Assembly: GCF_014196335.1 (NCBI RefSeq)
Contig: NZ_JACIDM010000001.1
Span: 1,422,605 to 1,486,604 of the forward strand
Reading direction: 5' to 3'
DNA from: Brevundimonas lenta
Lineage (GTDB): Bacteria > Pseudomonadota > Alphaproteobacteria > Caulobacterales > Caulobacteraceae
DNA: 64,000 nucleotides
Of this stretch, positions 26,814 through 36,673 are shown one piece after another; the stretch's first letter is position 1, and each line of letters opens with the position of its first letter. The translations under genes were made by a program, and so were the position numbers. The notes under the pieces were generated by a model, which was not told the origin of the DNA, made no database searches, and saw nothing but the letters and a program-made list of their open reading frames with translations.

Positions 26814-27856
26814 CCGACGAAACCCCCGACGCTCCCGCCGACGCCCCCCAGGATGCGCCCAAGCGCGAGGTCCTGACGATCTATGTCGCCGAGGCCGAGG
26901 ATGGCATCCGCCTCGACCGCTGGTTCCGCCGGCGCTGGCCGCACCTGTCCAACATCCAGGTGCAGAAGATGGCCCGCAGCGGCCAGATCCGCGTCGACGG
27001 CGCCCGCATCAAGCCGGAAGGCCGCCTGACCGCCGGGGCCGCCGTGCGCGTCCCGCCCATCCCCGACGACACCTCGCGTCAGGCGGGCGACGCCCACACC
27101 CTGTCGGAACAGGACATCCGCTTCATCAAGTCGCTCGTCATCTACGAGGACGACATGGTCATCGCCATCAACAAGCCCCACGGCCTGGCCGTCCAGGGCG
27201 GCACCAAGACCAGCCGCCACGTCGACCGTCTGCTGGGCGCCTGGGGCGAGGGCATGGACCGCCCGCGGCTGGTGCACCGCCTCGACCGCGACACCTCCGG
27301 CGTCCTGCTGCTCGGCAAGGGCCCCGAGGCCGCCAAGCGGCTCGCCGGCGCCTTCGCCCGTCGTCAGGCCAAGAAGACCTACTGGGCCATCGTCATCGGC
27401 AACCCGAAGCCGTCCGCCGGTCAGATCGACATGCCGCTGAAGAAGACCGGCATCAACGACTTCGAGATGATGCGCCCGGCCGATCGCAAGGACCCGCGCG
27501 CCGAGCCGGCCGAAACCGCCTTCGCCACCATCAGCCGCGCCGCCCACCGCGCCGCCTGGATGGCGCTGCGCCCCTTCACCGGTCGCACCCACCAGCTGCG
27601 CGCCCACATGGCCGGCATCGGCCACCCGATCCTCGGTGATCCGAAGTACGGCGACGAGAAGTCGAAGGAACTGTCGGGCATCCTGAAGCTGCAGCTCCAC
27701 GCCCGCAGCATCGAACTGGAGCATCCGCGCGGCGGCATGCTGAAGGTCGTCGCCCCCCTCAGCCCCGAAATGAAGACCGGCTTCGCCCACTTCGGCTTCG
27801 AGGAGAGCGAAGGCAACGAAAGCGATCCGTTCGAGGGCGTGAAGCGCCAGCGATGA
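26810..27856 (+). CDS. rluC: RluC-type pseudouridine synthase with S4 domain
   Basis: The product (348 residues from TTG 26810) has an N-terminal S4 domain (RLDRWFRRRWPHLSNIQVQKMARSG at about 32-56) and a catalytic domain with HRLDRDTSG and GRTHQLRAHMA.IGHPILGD. This is the RluC/RluD layout, modifying 23S rRNA. TTG 26810 overlaps the crcB stop (TTGA), so the genes are coupled. The exact start is less certain than the identity. Confidence 0.9.
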   Translation: MTDETPDAPADAPQDAPKREVLTIYVAEAEDGIRLDRWFRRRWPHLSNIQVQKMARSGQIRVDGARIKPEGRLTAGAAVRVPPIPDDTSRQAGDAHTLSEQDIRFIKSLVIYEDDMVIAINKPHGLAVQGGTKTSRHVDRLLGAWGEGMDRPRLVHRLDRDTSGVLLLGKGPEAAKRLAGAFARRQAKKTYWAIVIGNPKPSAGQIDMPLKKTGINDFEMMRPADRKDPRAEPAETAFATISRAAHRAAWMALRPFTGRTHQLRAHMAGIGHPILGDPKYGDEKSKELSGILKLQLHARSIELEHPRGGMLKVVAPLSPEMKTGFAHFGFEESEGNESDPFEGVKRQR

Positions 27857-27867
27857 GTTTTCAATCT

Positions 27868-28000
27868 TCCGCTCATCCCCGCGAAAGCGGGGACCCAGTT
27901 CTTTGGGTGATCGGTTCTTCCTGTGGCTCGCGGACCTTGATCCCGTCCGCCGCCGCTCCAACAAAAGCACTGGGTCCCCGCTTTCGCGGGGATGAGCGGA
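27868..28000. repeat. Perfect 32-bp inverted repeat pair (REP/BIME)
   Basis: 27868-27899 and 27969-28000 are exact reverse complements of each other over 32 bp. Each contains a CCCCGC-GAAA-GCGGGG hairpin with a tetraloop. They enclose 69 bp with no gene. The right arm ends 10 bp before the start of the HAD gene and contributes its GGAG. This sequence type (ATCCCCGCGAAAGCGGGGA core) is common in alphaproteobacterial genomes. Confidence 0.95.
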
Positions 28001-28010
28001 GTTTAGTGGC

Positions 28011-28685
28011 TTGAGACCCCTCGCAGTTTTCGACATCGACGGCACCCTCGTCGACAGCCGGACGTCGATCCACCGCGCCTGCGTCGACGCCGCCCGGGCC
28101 CTGGGTCTGCCCGAGCCGGAGTATGATCGCGTCCGCATGATCGTGGGCCTGAGCCTCCACAAGGCCTTGCACACGCTCGAACCCCAGCTGACCGACGCCG
28201 AACTGGCCGACTTCGTCGCCGCCTTCCAGGCTTCGTTCCGCCGCCTGTACGAGTCCGGTCACGAGGAGCCGCTGTATCCCGAGGCCATGTCCACCCTGCG
28301 CCGCCTGCACCGCGACGGCTGGCGTCTGGCGCTCGCCACCGGCCAGAACCGCCGCGGCGTCGCCCGCAATCTGGCCCGCGAGGGCTGGGCCGACCTGTTC
28401 ATCTCCAGCCACTGCGCCGAGGACGGCCCCGGCAAGCCGGACCCCGCCATGCTCCTCGCCGCCATGGCCGCCTGCGATTCCGAGCCCGCCCGCACGGTCA
28501 TGATCGGCGACACCGCCCACGACGCCCTGATGGCCGTCAACGCGGGCGTGCATCCACTTGGCGTCTCATGGGGTTTCCATACCGCCGAGGAACAACGCGC
28601 CGCCGGGGCCCGTCACGTCGCTACCACCTTCGGCGAACTCAGCGTCGTGCTGGACGGCTTCGCCGCCCGCGCCCGCGCCGCCTGA
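28011..28685 (+). CDS. HAD-superfamily hydrolase, phosphoglycolate phosphatase-like
   Basis: This 224-residue hydrolase has the catalytic motif FDIDGTLVDS (Asp8 and Asp10), motif II Thr/Ser in LALATGQN, motif III Lys in PGKPDP, and motif IV GDTAHD. It resembles phosphoglycolate phosphatase, but with FDID rather than FDLD the substrate is open. The TTG at 28011 is the only start that keeps motif I intact; GGAG at 27998-28001 lies inside the REP arm. Confidence 0.88.
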   Translation: MRPLAVFDIDGTLVDSRTSIHRACVDAARALGLPEPEYDRVRMIVGLSLHKALHTLEPQLTDAELADFVAAFQASFRRLYESGHEEPLYPEAMSTLRRLHRDGWRLALATGQNRRGVARNLAREGWADLFISSHCAEDGPGKPDPAMLLAAMAACDSEPARTVMIGDTAHDALMAVNAGVHPLGVSWGFHTAEEQRAAGARHVATTFGELSVVLDGFAARARAA

Positions 28686-28698
28686 CCGGGAGAGTCCC

Positions 28699-29460
28699 AT
28701 GAGCCACATCCCCCCGCTCGATCCCAACGTCGCCGCCCGCAAGGGCTTCCGCGAGTCCGAGGAGCGCCTCAAACGCTTCTGGAAGGCCGTCGACGTCGCT
28801 GAAGGGCAGGGGGGCTGGACGGTTCAGCTGGACGGCCGCGCGCCGAAGACCCCGGCCCACGCGCCCCTGACCCTGCCGACCGAAGCCGCCGCCCGCCTCG
28901 TCGCCGACGAATGGGCCGCCCAGGGCGAGTTCATCGATCCGGCGACCATGCCCGCCACCCGTCTGGCCTCGACCGCCATCGACCGCGTCAGCCAGGCCCG
29001 CGAGGCGGTCGCCGACGAAATCGCCGCCTACGCCGGCTCGGACGCCATCTGCTACTACGCCGACGCCCCCGGCAGCCTGGTCGAGATGCAGGCCCGCGGC
29101 TGGGAGCCGTGGCGCGAATGGGCCGACGACGTGCTGGGCGTGAAGCTCGATCCGGCCACGGGCGTCATCCACCACGCCCAGGACCCCGCCGCCATCGCCC
29201 GCGTCCGCGAGCTGGCGCTCGAGCTGGACGACTTCACCCTGACCGGCCTGGCCATGTCCGTTCCCCTGTTCGGCTCTGCCGTCCTCGGCCTGGCCCTGCA
29301 GCGCGGCGACCTGACCGGAGAGGCCGCCTTCGACCTGTCCCGCCTCGACGAGCATTTCCAGGAAAGCCAGTGGGGCGTCGACGAGGAGAACGCGGCCCGC
29401 ACCGCCCTCCGCCGCGCCGAGGCGGACATCCTCGACCGGTGGTTCCGGGCGCTGGCCTGA
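28699..29460 (+). CDS. F1-ATPase assembly chaperone ATP12
   Basis: ATP12 binds the alpha subunit of F1-ATPase during assembly. The 253-residue protein has FWKAVDVAE...W.V.LDGR..KTPA near the start and LVADEWAAQG..IDP.TMP.TRLASTAID, both typical of the alphaproteobacterial and mitochondrial family. ATG 28699 follows GGGAGAG. The gene lies 13 bp after the HAD gene and is probably cotranscribed. Confidence 0.93.
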   Translation: MSHIPPLDPNVAARKGFRESEERLKRFWKAVDVAEGQGGWTVQLDGRAPKTPAHAPLTLPTEAAARLVADEWAAQGEFIDPATMPATRLASTAIDRVSQAREAVADEIAAYAGSDAICYYADAPGSLVEMQARGWEPWREWADDVLGVKLDPATGVIHHAQDPAAIARVRELALELDDFTLTGLAMSVPLFGSAVLGLALQRGDLTGEAAFDLSRLDEHFQESQWGVDEENAARTALRRAEADILDRWFRALA

Positions 29461-29465
29461 CCTTG

Positions 29466-29500
29466 TCATCCCGGACGGCGCGCAGCGGCGATCCGGGACG
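29466..29500. repeat. Single REP-like palindrome
   Basis: TCCCGGA (29469-29475) pairs with TCCGGGA (29492-29498) within GTCATCCCGGA...ATCCGGGAC. This is a familiar alphaproteobacterial REP core. It begins 5 bp after the ATP12 stop and may serve as a transcript end. Confidence 0.7.
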
Positions 29501-29577
29501 CTCGCCTCCTTCGACATCCGCTGATATTTATTCCGCCGTTACGGCCGGGGAGGGCTGGTAGCGAGGGGAGGTAAGGC

Positions 29578-31365
29578 ATGCGGACGATCCTCAGCGGGGG
29601 CGCGGCCCTGGTCATGGGCGCTTTGATCTCCACCTCGGCCGGCGTGCCGCCGACGTCGGGCGAGACCGTTCCGTCCGACATGCTGGACCCGCTGGACCCG
29701 GTTCAGCAGGCGCGCGCCATGTGCGGCACGGGCAAGGCCGGGCGTGAGGCGCTGATGAGCCGCCTGCTGGCCGCATCCGCCGCCGTCGGCCCGCTGAAGC
29801 GCTCCGACGGAACCATCGCCCTCTATCCCGACCTGACGGAGCTCAACTTCCCGGTTAGCACCTCCAGCGACCAGGCCCGGCTCTATTTCCGCCAGGGCGT
29901 GATGCTCAGCTATGGCTTCAACCACGCCGGGGCCGTGCGCTCGTTCCGCGAGGCCCAGCGCCTCGATCCGGGCTGCGCCATGTGCTGGTGGGGCGAGGCC
30001 GTCGCGCTCGGGCCCAACATCAACGCCCCCATGGACGACCGCGACCGCGGCGCCGCCCTGGCGGCGCTGGGCAAGGCCGTGGCCCTGAAGGATCGCGCCA
30101 CCCCGGTCGAACGGGCCCTGATCGAGGCCGCGGCCGTGCGCTATTCCGCCGACCCCGCCGCCGACCGGGCCGCCCTGGACGGCGCCTACGCCGACGCCAT
30201 GCTGGCCGTCGCCGCGCGCTTCCCGGATCACGACGACGTCGCCGTGTTGGCGGCGGAGGCGGCGATGAACACCACGCCGTGGAACTACTGGGAGGCCGAC
30301 AAGCGCACCTCCATCGGCCGCAGCGGCGAGGCCATCCGCCTGGTCGAGAAGGTGTTGGCCCGCAATCCCGGCCACCCCCAGGCGGCGCACCTCTACATCC
30401 ACCTGCTCGAGGCCAGCGATCCGGCGCGGGCCGAAGCCGCCGCCGACCGGCTGGCGACCCTGCCGTCCACGGCCGGCCACCTGGTGCACATGCCCAGCCA
30501 CATCTACATGGTGCGCGGCCGCTATGCGGACTCCATCCGCGGCAACATCGCCGCCGCCCGCGCCGACGAGGCGTGGATCCGCGCCTCCAACGACCAGGGC
30601 CTGGTCCGCTACGGCTACTATCCGCACAACGTCCACTTCATCGTCGCCTCGGCCCAGATGGCCGGCGACATGACCACGGCGATCGACGAGGCGAAGCGCC
30701 TGCGCACCCTCATGGACCCGGATACTTCGGCCAAGATCGCCTGGATCCAGGCCATCGACGCCGCGCCCTACCTCGCCATGGCCCAGTTCGCCGCGCCCGA
30801 CGACATCCTCGCCATGCCTGAGGCCGATCCGCGTCTGCCCTATGCGAAGGCCATGCGCCTGTACGCCCGCGCCGCGGCCCATGCGCAGAAGCGCGACCGC
30901 GCCGCCTTCGACGCCACCATCGCCGAGCTCTCGGCCCTGCGCCAGTCGGACGCCTTCGCCGACATGATCGCCCAGGGCGTGCCCACGCCGGTCCTGCTGG
31001 AACTGGCCGAAGAGGCCGCGCGCGGTCGCCTGGCCTGGTACGAAGGCCGCTACGAGGACGCCGTCCGCCACTACCGCGCCGCCGCCACGCTCGAGACCGG
31101 CATCCCCTATATGGAGCCGTCCTGGTGGTACTATCCGGTCAGCCAGTCGCTGGGCGCGGCCCTGCTGCGCGCCGGCCGCCCGGACGAGGCCAGCCAGGCC
31201 TTCCGCCAGGCCCTGATCCAGACTCCCAACAACGGCTGGGCCCTGTACGGTCTGGCCGAGAGCGAGGCAGCCCAGGGCCACACCGCCGAAGCCACCGCCG
31301 CCCGCCGCGCCCTCGACCAGGCCTGGCTCGGCAATCCGGCCTGGCTGAAGCTGGAGCGGCTATAG
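29578..31365 (+). CDS. Exported TPR-repeat protein
   Basis: This 595-residue protein has a signal-like N-terminus (to about residue 22) and repeated helix pairs of TPR type, for example YFRQGVMLSYGFNHAGAVRSFREAQRLDPGCAMCWWGEA (about 103-141) and a C-terminal set around 500-590. I recognise the family as widespread uncharacterised proteobacterial TPR proteins. No enzymatic motif is visible; a scaffold role in the envelope is inferred. Confidence 0.82.
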   Translation: MRTILSGGAALVMGALISTSAGVPPTSGETVPSDMLDPLDPVQQARAMCGTGKAGREALMSRLLAASAAVGPLKRSDGTIALYPDLTELNFPVSTSSDQARLYFRQGVMLSYGFNHAGAVRSFREAQRLDPGCAMCWWGEAVALGPNINAPMDDRDRGAALAALGKAVALKDRATPVERALIEAAAVRYSADPAADRAALDGAYADAMLAVAARFPDHDDVAVLAAEAAMNTTPWNYWEADKRTSIGRSGEAIRLVEKVLARNPGHPQAAHLYIHLLEASDPARAEAAADRLATLPSTAGHLVHMPSHIYMVRGRYADSIRGNIAAARADEAWIRASNDQGLVRYGYYPHNVHFIVASAQMAGDMTTAIDEAKRLRTLMDPDTSAKIAWIQAIDAAPYLAMAQFAAPDDILAMPEADPRLPYAKAMRLYARAAAHAQKRDRAAFDATIAELSALRQSDAFADMIAQGVPTPVLLELAEEAARGRLAWYEGRYEDAVRHYRAAATLETGIPYMEPSWWYYPVSQSLGAALLRAGRPDEASQAFRQALIQTPNNGWALYGLAESEAAQGHTAEATAARRALDQAWLGNPAWLKLERL

Positions 31366-31431
31366 GGGAGGGCTTGCCGCGCCCTACGGCCCGCCCTAAT
31401 CGAATGCCGTTGAGTGTCGCGGGGGGCGTGC

Positions 31432-32055
31432 GTGAAATCGGTTCTGTTCGGGGCGAGCCTGCTGGCCGCCGCCCTTTGCGCATCCAGCGCGGTGGCGTTG
31501 GCGTTCCAGGACCCGTCTGGCTACGCGACGCCGGAGGAAGCCTTGCGGGACGCGCCCGACGTGCAGGAGCGCTGTCTCTATCGGGCAGGAGCCAATCAGT
31601 GCCAGCTGGCCGTGTACGCCCGCGACGGGTCTGAAACGCCGCGTTGGCTCTCCGCCTGGGCGGAGCCGGGCGCCGAATTTGCGTGTGTCGACCGCGCGAC
31701 AGCCGACACCCGCGTGGCCTGCGATGCGCCGGACGCCGTGCGGGTGATCGTCTGGGAGACCGGCTCCGACAACTACCTCACCCCCGCCGAAGGACTGCGC
31801 CATCCGCCGCTGGCTCCGTCGGCCTGCCTCGACCAGTCCGGCCGCAACATCTGCACCCTCGCCTTCATCGTCGAGATCGACGACACCGACACGCTTCTCT
31901 GGCGGCCCTTCTGGGCGACAGCGGACCGTGAACTGATCTGCGTCGAGCCCGTCACCTATCCTGAACCCGTAAGCTGCGATGCGCCCGGCGCGGTCCACTA
32001 TGAGATCCCGCGTCTGCGTATCCGGACGCCGATCCTCCTGAAGCCGGCGGCGTAG
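31432..32055 (+). CDS. Exported Cys-rich protein with an internal duplication
   Basis: I do not recognise this 207-residue protein. It has a signal peptide (about residues 1-25) and two copies of a module of about 62 residues (43-106 and 127-191). Cys positions 48, 57, 85, 97 in the first match 132, 141, 170, 182 in the second, with spacing 9 and 12 conserved. Shared residues include LA after the second Cys, a Trp, CV, and CDAP.AV. GTG 31432 with a G-run at 31421-31426 is preferred to GTG 31414. Confidence 0.75.
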   Translation: MKSVLFGASLLAAALCASSAVALAFQDPSGYATPEEALRDAPDVQERCLYRAGANQCQLAVYARDGSETPRWLSAWAEPGAEFACVDRATADTRVACDAPDAVRVIVWETGSDNYLTPAEGLRHPPLAPSACLDQSGRNICTLAFIVEIDDTDTLLWRPFWATADRELICVEPVTYPEPVSCDAPGAVHYEIPRLRIRTPILLKPAA

Positions 32056-32138
32056 GTTCGGCGCACACCCCGCCTGCCGCCCCGCCGCTTGCCTCCGCCT
32101 TCGGGTCTCCTTAAGCCAGCGCTCAAGGAGACCCGACC

Positions 32139-33671
<1,533 letters not shown>

Positions 33672-33678
33672 GCTCGAA

Positions 33679-33729
33679 CCCTTCTCCCCTTGCGGGAGAA
33701 GGTGGCCCGCGTAGCGGGTCGGATGAGGG
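33679..33729. repeat. Left inverted repeat of DUF559 unit 2
   Basis: A two-hairpin palindromic element. Hairpin 1 pairs 33680-33688 with 33694-33702 (loop CTTGC). Hairpin 2 pairs GCCCGC (33705-33710) with GCGGGT (33714-33719) around GTA. It ends TCGGATGAGGG. It starts eight bases after the pccB stop. The inverted partner lies at 34154-34207. Confidence 0.9.
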
Positions 33730-33789
33730 CTCTCTCGGTCAGATTGCAATCGCTTCCATGCTGCTCGTATAGCGCGCTAGGCTCGCGCC

Positions 33790-34140
33790 ATGGATCACTG
33801 GCTCCACGACCGGGCGAAGGAGATGCGGCGCGAACCCGCGCTCTATGAGCGACGTCTCTGGAAACTTCTCCGCGACCGGCGACTCGAAGGCCTGAAGTTC
33901 CGCCGACAGGTCGTCATCGGCCGCTACATCGTTGACTTCGCCTGCCTCCGCCATCGGCTCATCGTCGAGGCTGACGGGCCGCATCACGACGAGCGAGCCG
34001 AAGATGCCGCGCGCGACGAATGGCTTCGCGGCCAGAACTTCCGCGTCCTGCGTTTCCCGAACCAGCAAATCGAATCCAGGGGCCATGAGGTGATCATGGC
34101 CATCATTGAAGCGGCGCACGCACGGGCGGCGAAGGACTGA
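33790..34140 (+). CDS. DUF559 (Vsr-like) endonuclease-domain protein 2
   Basis: This 116-residue protein is a second DUF559 member. Glu20, Asp49 (RYIVDFAC) and Glu60-x-Asp62 (LIVEADG) match the candidate active site seen in the other copy, and LEGLKFRRQVVIGRYIVDF is the core. It is clearly diverged from the protein at 22924-23322, so the two are not a recent duplication. The gene occupies nearly all the space between the two inverted repeats. Nuclease activity is inferred from fold family. Confidence 0.9.
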   Translation: MDHWLHDRAKEMRREPALYERRLWKLLRDRRLEGLKFRRQVVIGRYIVDFACLRHRLIVEADGPHHDERAEDAARDEWLRGQNFRVLRFPNQQIESRGHEVIMAIIEAAHARAAKD

Positions 34141-34153
34141 CGCGCCGGCGCGA

Positions 34154-34207
34154 CCCCTCATCCGACCTCGCTCCGCTCGGCCACCTTCTCCCGCAAGGGG
34201 AGAAGGG
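34154..34207. repeat. Right inverted repeat of DUF559 unit 2
   Basis: Its reverse complement is identical to the left copy (33679-33729) over the first 29 bases and the last 11, and differs only in the second-hairpin segment. It starts 14 bases after the DUF559 stop and ends 13 bp before the broken phosphatase gene. Confidence 0.9.
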
Positions 34208-34220
34208 TAGGATAGGCGGA

Positions 34221-34539
34221 ATGACCAACGTCCTCTTCATCTGCTCCGCCAACCGCCTGCGCTCGCCCACGGCCGAGCAGGTGTCGTTGGCCGGGCGTCG
34301 AGACCGCCTCGGCCGGGCTGAACCATGACGCCGAGGAGGCCGTCACCACCGAGCTGGTTGAATGGGCCGACCTCATTTTCGTCATGGAGCGCGCCCACCG
34401 CTCGAAGCTGCAACAGCGCTTCCGCGCCGGCCTGAAGACCGCCCGCGTCATCTGCCTCGACATCCCCGACGACTACGCGTTCATGCAGCCCGAGTTGGTG
34501 GTCCTGCTGAAGAAGAAGGTCGGGCCGTTCCTCAAATAG
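34221..34539 (+). pseudogene. Low-molecular-weight protein-tyrosine-phosphatase-like gene, frameshifted
   Basis: The first frame reads MTNVLFICSANRLRSPTAEQV and then hits a stop at 34326-34328. A second frame from about 34289 reads WPGVETASAGLNHDAEE... to PFLK and stops at 34539. Together they match the LMW-phosphatase-like family of about 105 residues, with the C(x)5R catalytic loop CSANRLRS intact. The break is near GTGTCGTTGGCC (34279-34290), where some bases appear lost. It could be a real mutation or a sequencing error. Confidence 0.8.
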
Positions 34540-34557
34540 CGGTCGGAAGCGGATTGG

Positions 34558-35553
34558 TCAGAACGCTTCGGCCGTCAGCGCCTCGACCGTCGTGGCCAGC
34601 TCGAACCTCACGCCCTCCGGCGCATAGGTCAGTTCCGACGTCCCGCCGACATAGCCGCTCAACGCCCGCTGGATCATGCCGGAGCCGAAGCCCGTGCGCG
34701 TCGGCGGCTGCACCGGCGGTCCGCCGCTCTCGGTCCACGACAGGGTGAAGGCCGGGGCGTCGATCGACCAGTGCACCGCCACCCGGCCCCCGTCGGTCGA
34801 CAGGGCGCCGTATTTGACCGCGTTGGTCGCCAGTTCGTGCAGCGCCAGCGACAGGGCCAGCGCGCAGCGGGAGCTCAGATCCACGTCCGGACCGGCGAAC
34901 GACGTCTGCGCCGCGCCGCCGTGGGCCCGTAAGGTCTGGGCGACGATGTCCCGCAGGGGCGCGCCGGTGCGGGTGGTCTGGGTCAGCACGTCCTGCGCCG
35001 CCGCCAGCGTCGCCAGCCGGTCCATCAGGGCCGTCTTCAGCTCGGCCGGTTCGCCGCCGCTGCGGAAGGTCTGGCTGGCGATGGCCTGGACCATGGCCAG
35101 CATGTTCTTCATGCGGTGGTTCAGCTCCAGCGCCAGCAGACGCTGCTGCTCCTCGGCCCGCTTCAGTTCGGTGATGTCGCGCGACACCGACAGCAGCCGC
35201 GCCGGGCGGCCGTCCGGCCCCGGGATCGGCGTCACCTGCACGTCCCACCAGCGCGGATTGCCCATGGCGGTGTTGGCCGGCCCCTGGAAGCGGTAGTTCC
35301 GCCCCTCGCGCGCCGCCAGAATCGCGGCCTTCGCGTCCGCATTGCTCGGACCGTCCCAGAACGACGGCCACGGACAGCCCCGCAGCTGGTTGAAGTCGCT
35401 GACCTCCATCACCCGCTTGCCGCCTTCGCTCATATAGGTTAGGGCGCCGTCGAGGCTCAGGATCTTGATGCAGTCGTTCGATGCCGCCAGCACGGACTGC
35501 ACGAACGCCTCGTCTATGGCCTCGTCGGGAAGATCGCGCACGTCGGAGGCCAT
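34558..35553 (-). CDS. PAS-HWE sensor histidine kinase
   Basis: This 331-residue soluble kinase has an N-terminal PAS domain (about 15-130, including the RDITELKRAEE C-cap) and an HWE kinase domain. The phospho-acceptor is His146 in LELNHRMKNMLAMVQAIA. The N-box HELATNAVKYGALS and the WTESGG (WxE) motif define the HWE class. Having no TM segment, it senses a cytosolic cue. No response regulator is adjacent, so its partner is unknown. Confidence 0.92.
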   Translation of the reverse strand: MASDVRDLPDEAIDEAFVQSVLAASNDCIKILSLDGALTYMSEGGKRVMEVSDFNQLRGCPWPSFWDGPSNADAKAAILAAREGRNYRFQGPANTAMGNPRWWDVQVTPIPGPDGRPARLLSVSRDITELKRAEEQQRLLALELNHRMKNMLAMVQAIASQTFRSGGEPAELKTALMDRLATLAAAQDVLTQTTRTGAPLRDIVAQTLRAHGGAAQTSFAGPDVDLSSRCALALSLALHELATNAVKYGALSTDGGRVAVHWSIDAPAFTLSWTESGGPPVQPPTRTGFGSGMIQRALSGYVGGTSELTYAPEGVRFELATTVEALTAEAF

Positions 35554-35685
35554 GGGCCACCCTAGGGCCTGCCGCCTCCGCTGGCCACCCGGCGATCGGC
35601 CAGTCTTTGCAGCGGGTTAGGGGGAGGGGTGTCGTGTCGTTCGGCGGAGGATGACGAGGGGGGAAACTGTCGGCTAGGCTTGGCT

Positions 35686-36081
35686 ATGCCCGCCGATCCC
35701 TTCGCCGATGTCCTCCCCGAAAGCCCGCTCCGCGCCGCGCGTCGGGAGGACCACGCCCGCATCGCCCGCATGCTAGCGACGGCGCCCGAGGCCTGGTCCG
35801 ACGAGGATGTCGACCTCGTCGCCTTCCGGGCCATAACGACCATCGGCGGCCTTGAAACGTTCAAATGGATCCTGCCGCACTTCCTCCGCCGCACCGCCGC
35901 CGCGCCCGACCGCTGGATGCTGGAGCCGGACATCCTGTCGGAGAAGCTGGATCATGCCGGTTTCGGCGCCTGGCCCGAGGCCCAGCGCGCCGCCGTCCTG
36001 GGTCTGCTGCGCAATGTCGTGGCCGTCGTGGCGGCCGGCGACGCCGGAACGCTTACCGCGTGGCTCGACGCCCGCGCCTGA
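35686..36081 (+). CDS. Hypothetical protein
   Basis: I do not recognise this 131-residue protein. It is soluble and mainly helical, with PHFLRRT and ILSEKLDHAGF segments and no signal peptide. ATG 35686 is used; a GTG 57 bases upstream would add an unlikely extension. It lies divergent to the kinase, with a 132-bp gap. Confidence 0.65.
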   Translation: MPADPFADVLPESPLRAARREDHARIARMLATAPEAWSDEDVDLVAFRAITTIGGLETFKWILPHFLRRTAAAPDRWMLEPDILSEKLDHAGFGAWPEAQRAAVLGLLRNVVAVVAAGDAGTLTAWLDARA

Positions 36082-36084
36082 AAC

Positions 36085-36546
36085 TCACGCGGCCACGAGA
36101 CCGATGAGGTAGATCGCCAGCACCACCGCGACCCACAGATCGGAGTAGGTCGCCAGGTTTTCGTCAGGTTTGCGCTGCCTGTTCCTCAGGTGGCGAACGC
36201 CGACCAGCGTGTAGAAAATGAAACCGCACACCGCCGCCGGCAGAACCCAGGCTTCGAAATACAGGCTGGCGACGCCGATCGAACCGATCGCAACGTTGGC
36301 GGCCCCAAGCTCGGACACGATCTTCGAAGCGTCCGGATCCCTGATCTCGAAGATCGTGCGCGCCGTGAATTCCGGCTGGGCCATCTGCCTGACGCCGGCG
36401 GTCAGGAGCCTCACGCCCACGGCCCAGAAGACGAACCATTTCCCGATCAGGAAAATCAGACCCGCATGGCCCGGCAAAAGCCATTCTATAAGGACCGACG
36501 CCGCCGGCAGCACGAACGTCAGCCCAATCACGACGATCAGATACAT
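36085..36546 (-). CDS. Four-TM membrane protein (DUF6790-like)
   Basis: This 153-residue protein starts MYLIVVIGLTFVLPA and has four TM segments. GVRQMAQPEFTARTIFEI...SKIVSELGAANVAIG is its most distinctive stretch and recalls the DUF6790 family; that link comes from memory and is tentative. No function is known. ATG 36546 is preferred because the 31 residues upstream are low-complexity. The 127-bp gap to the GIY-YIG gene holds a GC-rich hairpin near 36630-36650. Confidence 0.72.
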   Translation of the reverse strand: MYLIVVIGLTFVLPAASVLIEWLLPGHAGLIFLIGKWFVFWAVGVRLLTAGVRQMAQPEFTARTIFEIRDPDASKIVSELGAANVAIGSIGVASLYFEAWVLPAAVCGFIFYTLVGVRHLRNRQRKPDENLATYSDLWVAVVLAIYLIGLVAA

Positions 36547-36673
36547 CTCGATGCTCCGGGACCAGCAAGACCGGGCGAGAATATTCGATCTGCGCCTGAC
36601 TGCACACTGTTCTCCGGGCGTCGCCTTCGCCACCGCCACTGGCGGCGGCGCACTGACGCCTTGCGGGACGGGG

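Noticed and set aside
27868..28000. CRISPR-like repeats
   Set aside because: Only two copies, in inverted rather than direct orientation, with no spacers or cas genes; this is a REP pair.
29469..29498. Possible remnant of a transposon terminal repeat
   Set aside because: It is a single hairpin of a common REP type with no partner or gene close by.
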